Below, one piece after another: positions 63,836 to 64,000 of a stretch of 64,000 bases of DNA. The translations under genes and the position numbers were made by a program. Position 1 is the stretch's first letter, and every line of letters starts with the position of its first letter. The notes below the pieces were generated by a model. It was not told the origin of the DNA. It saw only the letters and a program-made list of their open reading frames with translations, and did no database searches. The stretch lies in assembly GCF_017812015.1 (NCBI RefSeq), contig NZ_JADQTN010000001.1, positions 1,404,501 to 1,468,500 on the forward strand, read 5' to 3'. Source of the DNA: Pontixanthobacter sp. CEM42. Lineage in GTDB: Bacteria; Pseudomonadota; Alphaproteobacteria; Sphingomonadales; Sphingomonadaceae.

Positions 63836-64000
63836 TGCTGCGCAAGCGCCCATTCCAGCATCCGCTTGGCGGTCTCGCCGCGTACTTGCCAAGACATGCA
63901 CCGCACGCCGCCGCCCATCTGGCAGATGCCGCCCGATTGCACGGGAATAATCTCTTTCGATGTCCATTCGCGCATTGATGCAAGCGCCTCAGCATCCTCG
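63832..64000 (-). CDS. C-terminal fragment, possible guanidino-modifying (GME) superfamily enzyme
   Basis: The last about 56 residues of a gene that begins outside the window. The segment ICQMGGGVRCMSWQVRG has the Gly-rich approach and cysteine seen at the end of agmatine deiminase and related arginine-modifying enzymes, where that cysteine is the nucleophile. The similarity is short, so it is only a suggestion. The stop overlaps the recO start (ATGA). Confidence 0.5.
   Translation of the reverse strand, partial: EDAEALASMREWTSKEIIPVQSGGICQMGGGVRCMSWQVRGETAKRMLEWALAQQ

Noticed and set aside
1-64000. tRNA, rRNA or CRISPR features
   Set aside because: The gene-free stretches were read for TpsiC-type and repeat-spacer patterns and none was found; a tRNAscan or CRISPR finder run would be decisive.

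Overview
The window is 64 kb of chromosome from an alphaproteobacterium. The best fit is Sphingomonadales, probably Erythrobacteraceae, on four grounds: the protein sequences, the str-S10-spc-alpha ribosomal gene order with family-style extended ribosomal proteins, many secreted S9 peptidases, and a small protein resembling a Sphingomonadales family. No rRNA or tRNA gene, CRISPR array, transposase, integrase or phage structural module was seen. The taxonomic call is inference from sequence memory, not a database result.

Left flank (1-7.9 kb): the end of an amidase gene, a PepSY membrane protein overlapping a TRIC/YicG-type channel gene, two tandem paralogous secreted proteins, and a minus-strand operon running from a GbsR/MarR-type regulator through a DUF4166 protein and a saccharopine-dehydrogenase-like reductase to a serine hydrolase. 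The regulator appears to be transcribed leaderless, with a perfect 8+8 bp palindrome lying on its start codon.

Ribosomal block (8-32 kb, minus strand). In transcription order: rpsL, rpsG, fusA, tuf, terminator, S10 promoter, rpsJ, rplC, rplD, rplW, rplB, rpsS, rplV, rpsC, rplP, rpmC, rpsQ, rplN, rplX, rplE, rpsN, rpsH, rplF, rplR, rpsE, rpmD, rplO, secY, adk. An interruption follows (a secreted SRPBCC-like protein, gdhA, and an oppositely oriented secreted lectin-like protein), and then rpsM, rpsK, rpoA and rplQ resume behind their own promoter. S5 has a roughly 160-residue low-complexity N-terminal extension and L3 a roughly 60-residue acidic C-terminal tail. Strong hairpins lie in the rpsL leader, the rpsL-rpsG gap, the S10 leader and the rpsM leader.

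Accessory region (32.4-41 kb): an 823-residue DUF4062 plus HEAT-like-repeat protein, which is a candidate defence or stress sensor, lies directly upstream of the str operon behind its own terminator. It is followed by an HTH-like protein, a membrane-anchored AraC regulator beside a fatty-acid/sterol hydroxylase, and a more AT-rich three-gene cassette of two secreted proteins and one membrane protein with no recognised function.

Right flank (41-64 kb): GNAT acetyltransferase, LysR regulator, apaG, then four tandem paralogous secreted S9 prolyl-oligopeptidase-type genes that are tightly coupled. After these come a SulP anion transporter, a DUF885 metallopeptidase-like protein, a possibly Fur-controlled small protein, an HCCA-isomerase-like DsbA-fold protein, metZ, a TetR regulator divergent from a small membrane protein over an array of inverted repeats, a PMT-type glycosyltransferase, a YjdF-like protein, a GT2-GtrA fusion, leuB, recO and the 3' end of a further gene.

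The strongest candidates for undescribed biology are the DUF4062-HEAT gene, the four-copy S9 peptidase operon, the 38.4-40.9 kb exported/membrane cassette, the extended S5, and the rewired alpha operon with a terminator-like rpsM leader.
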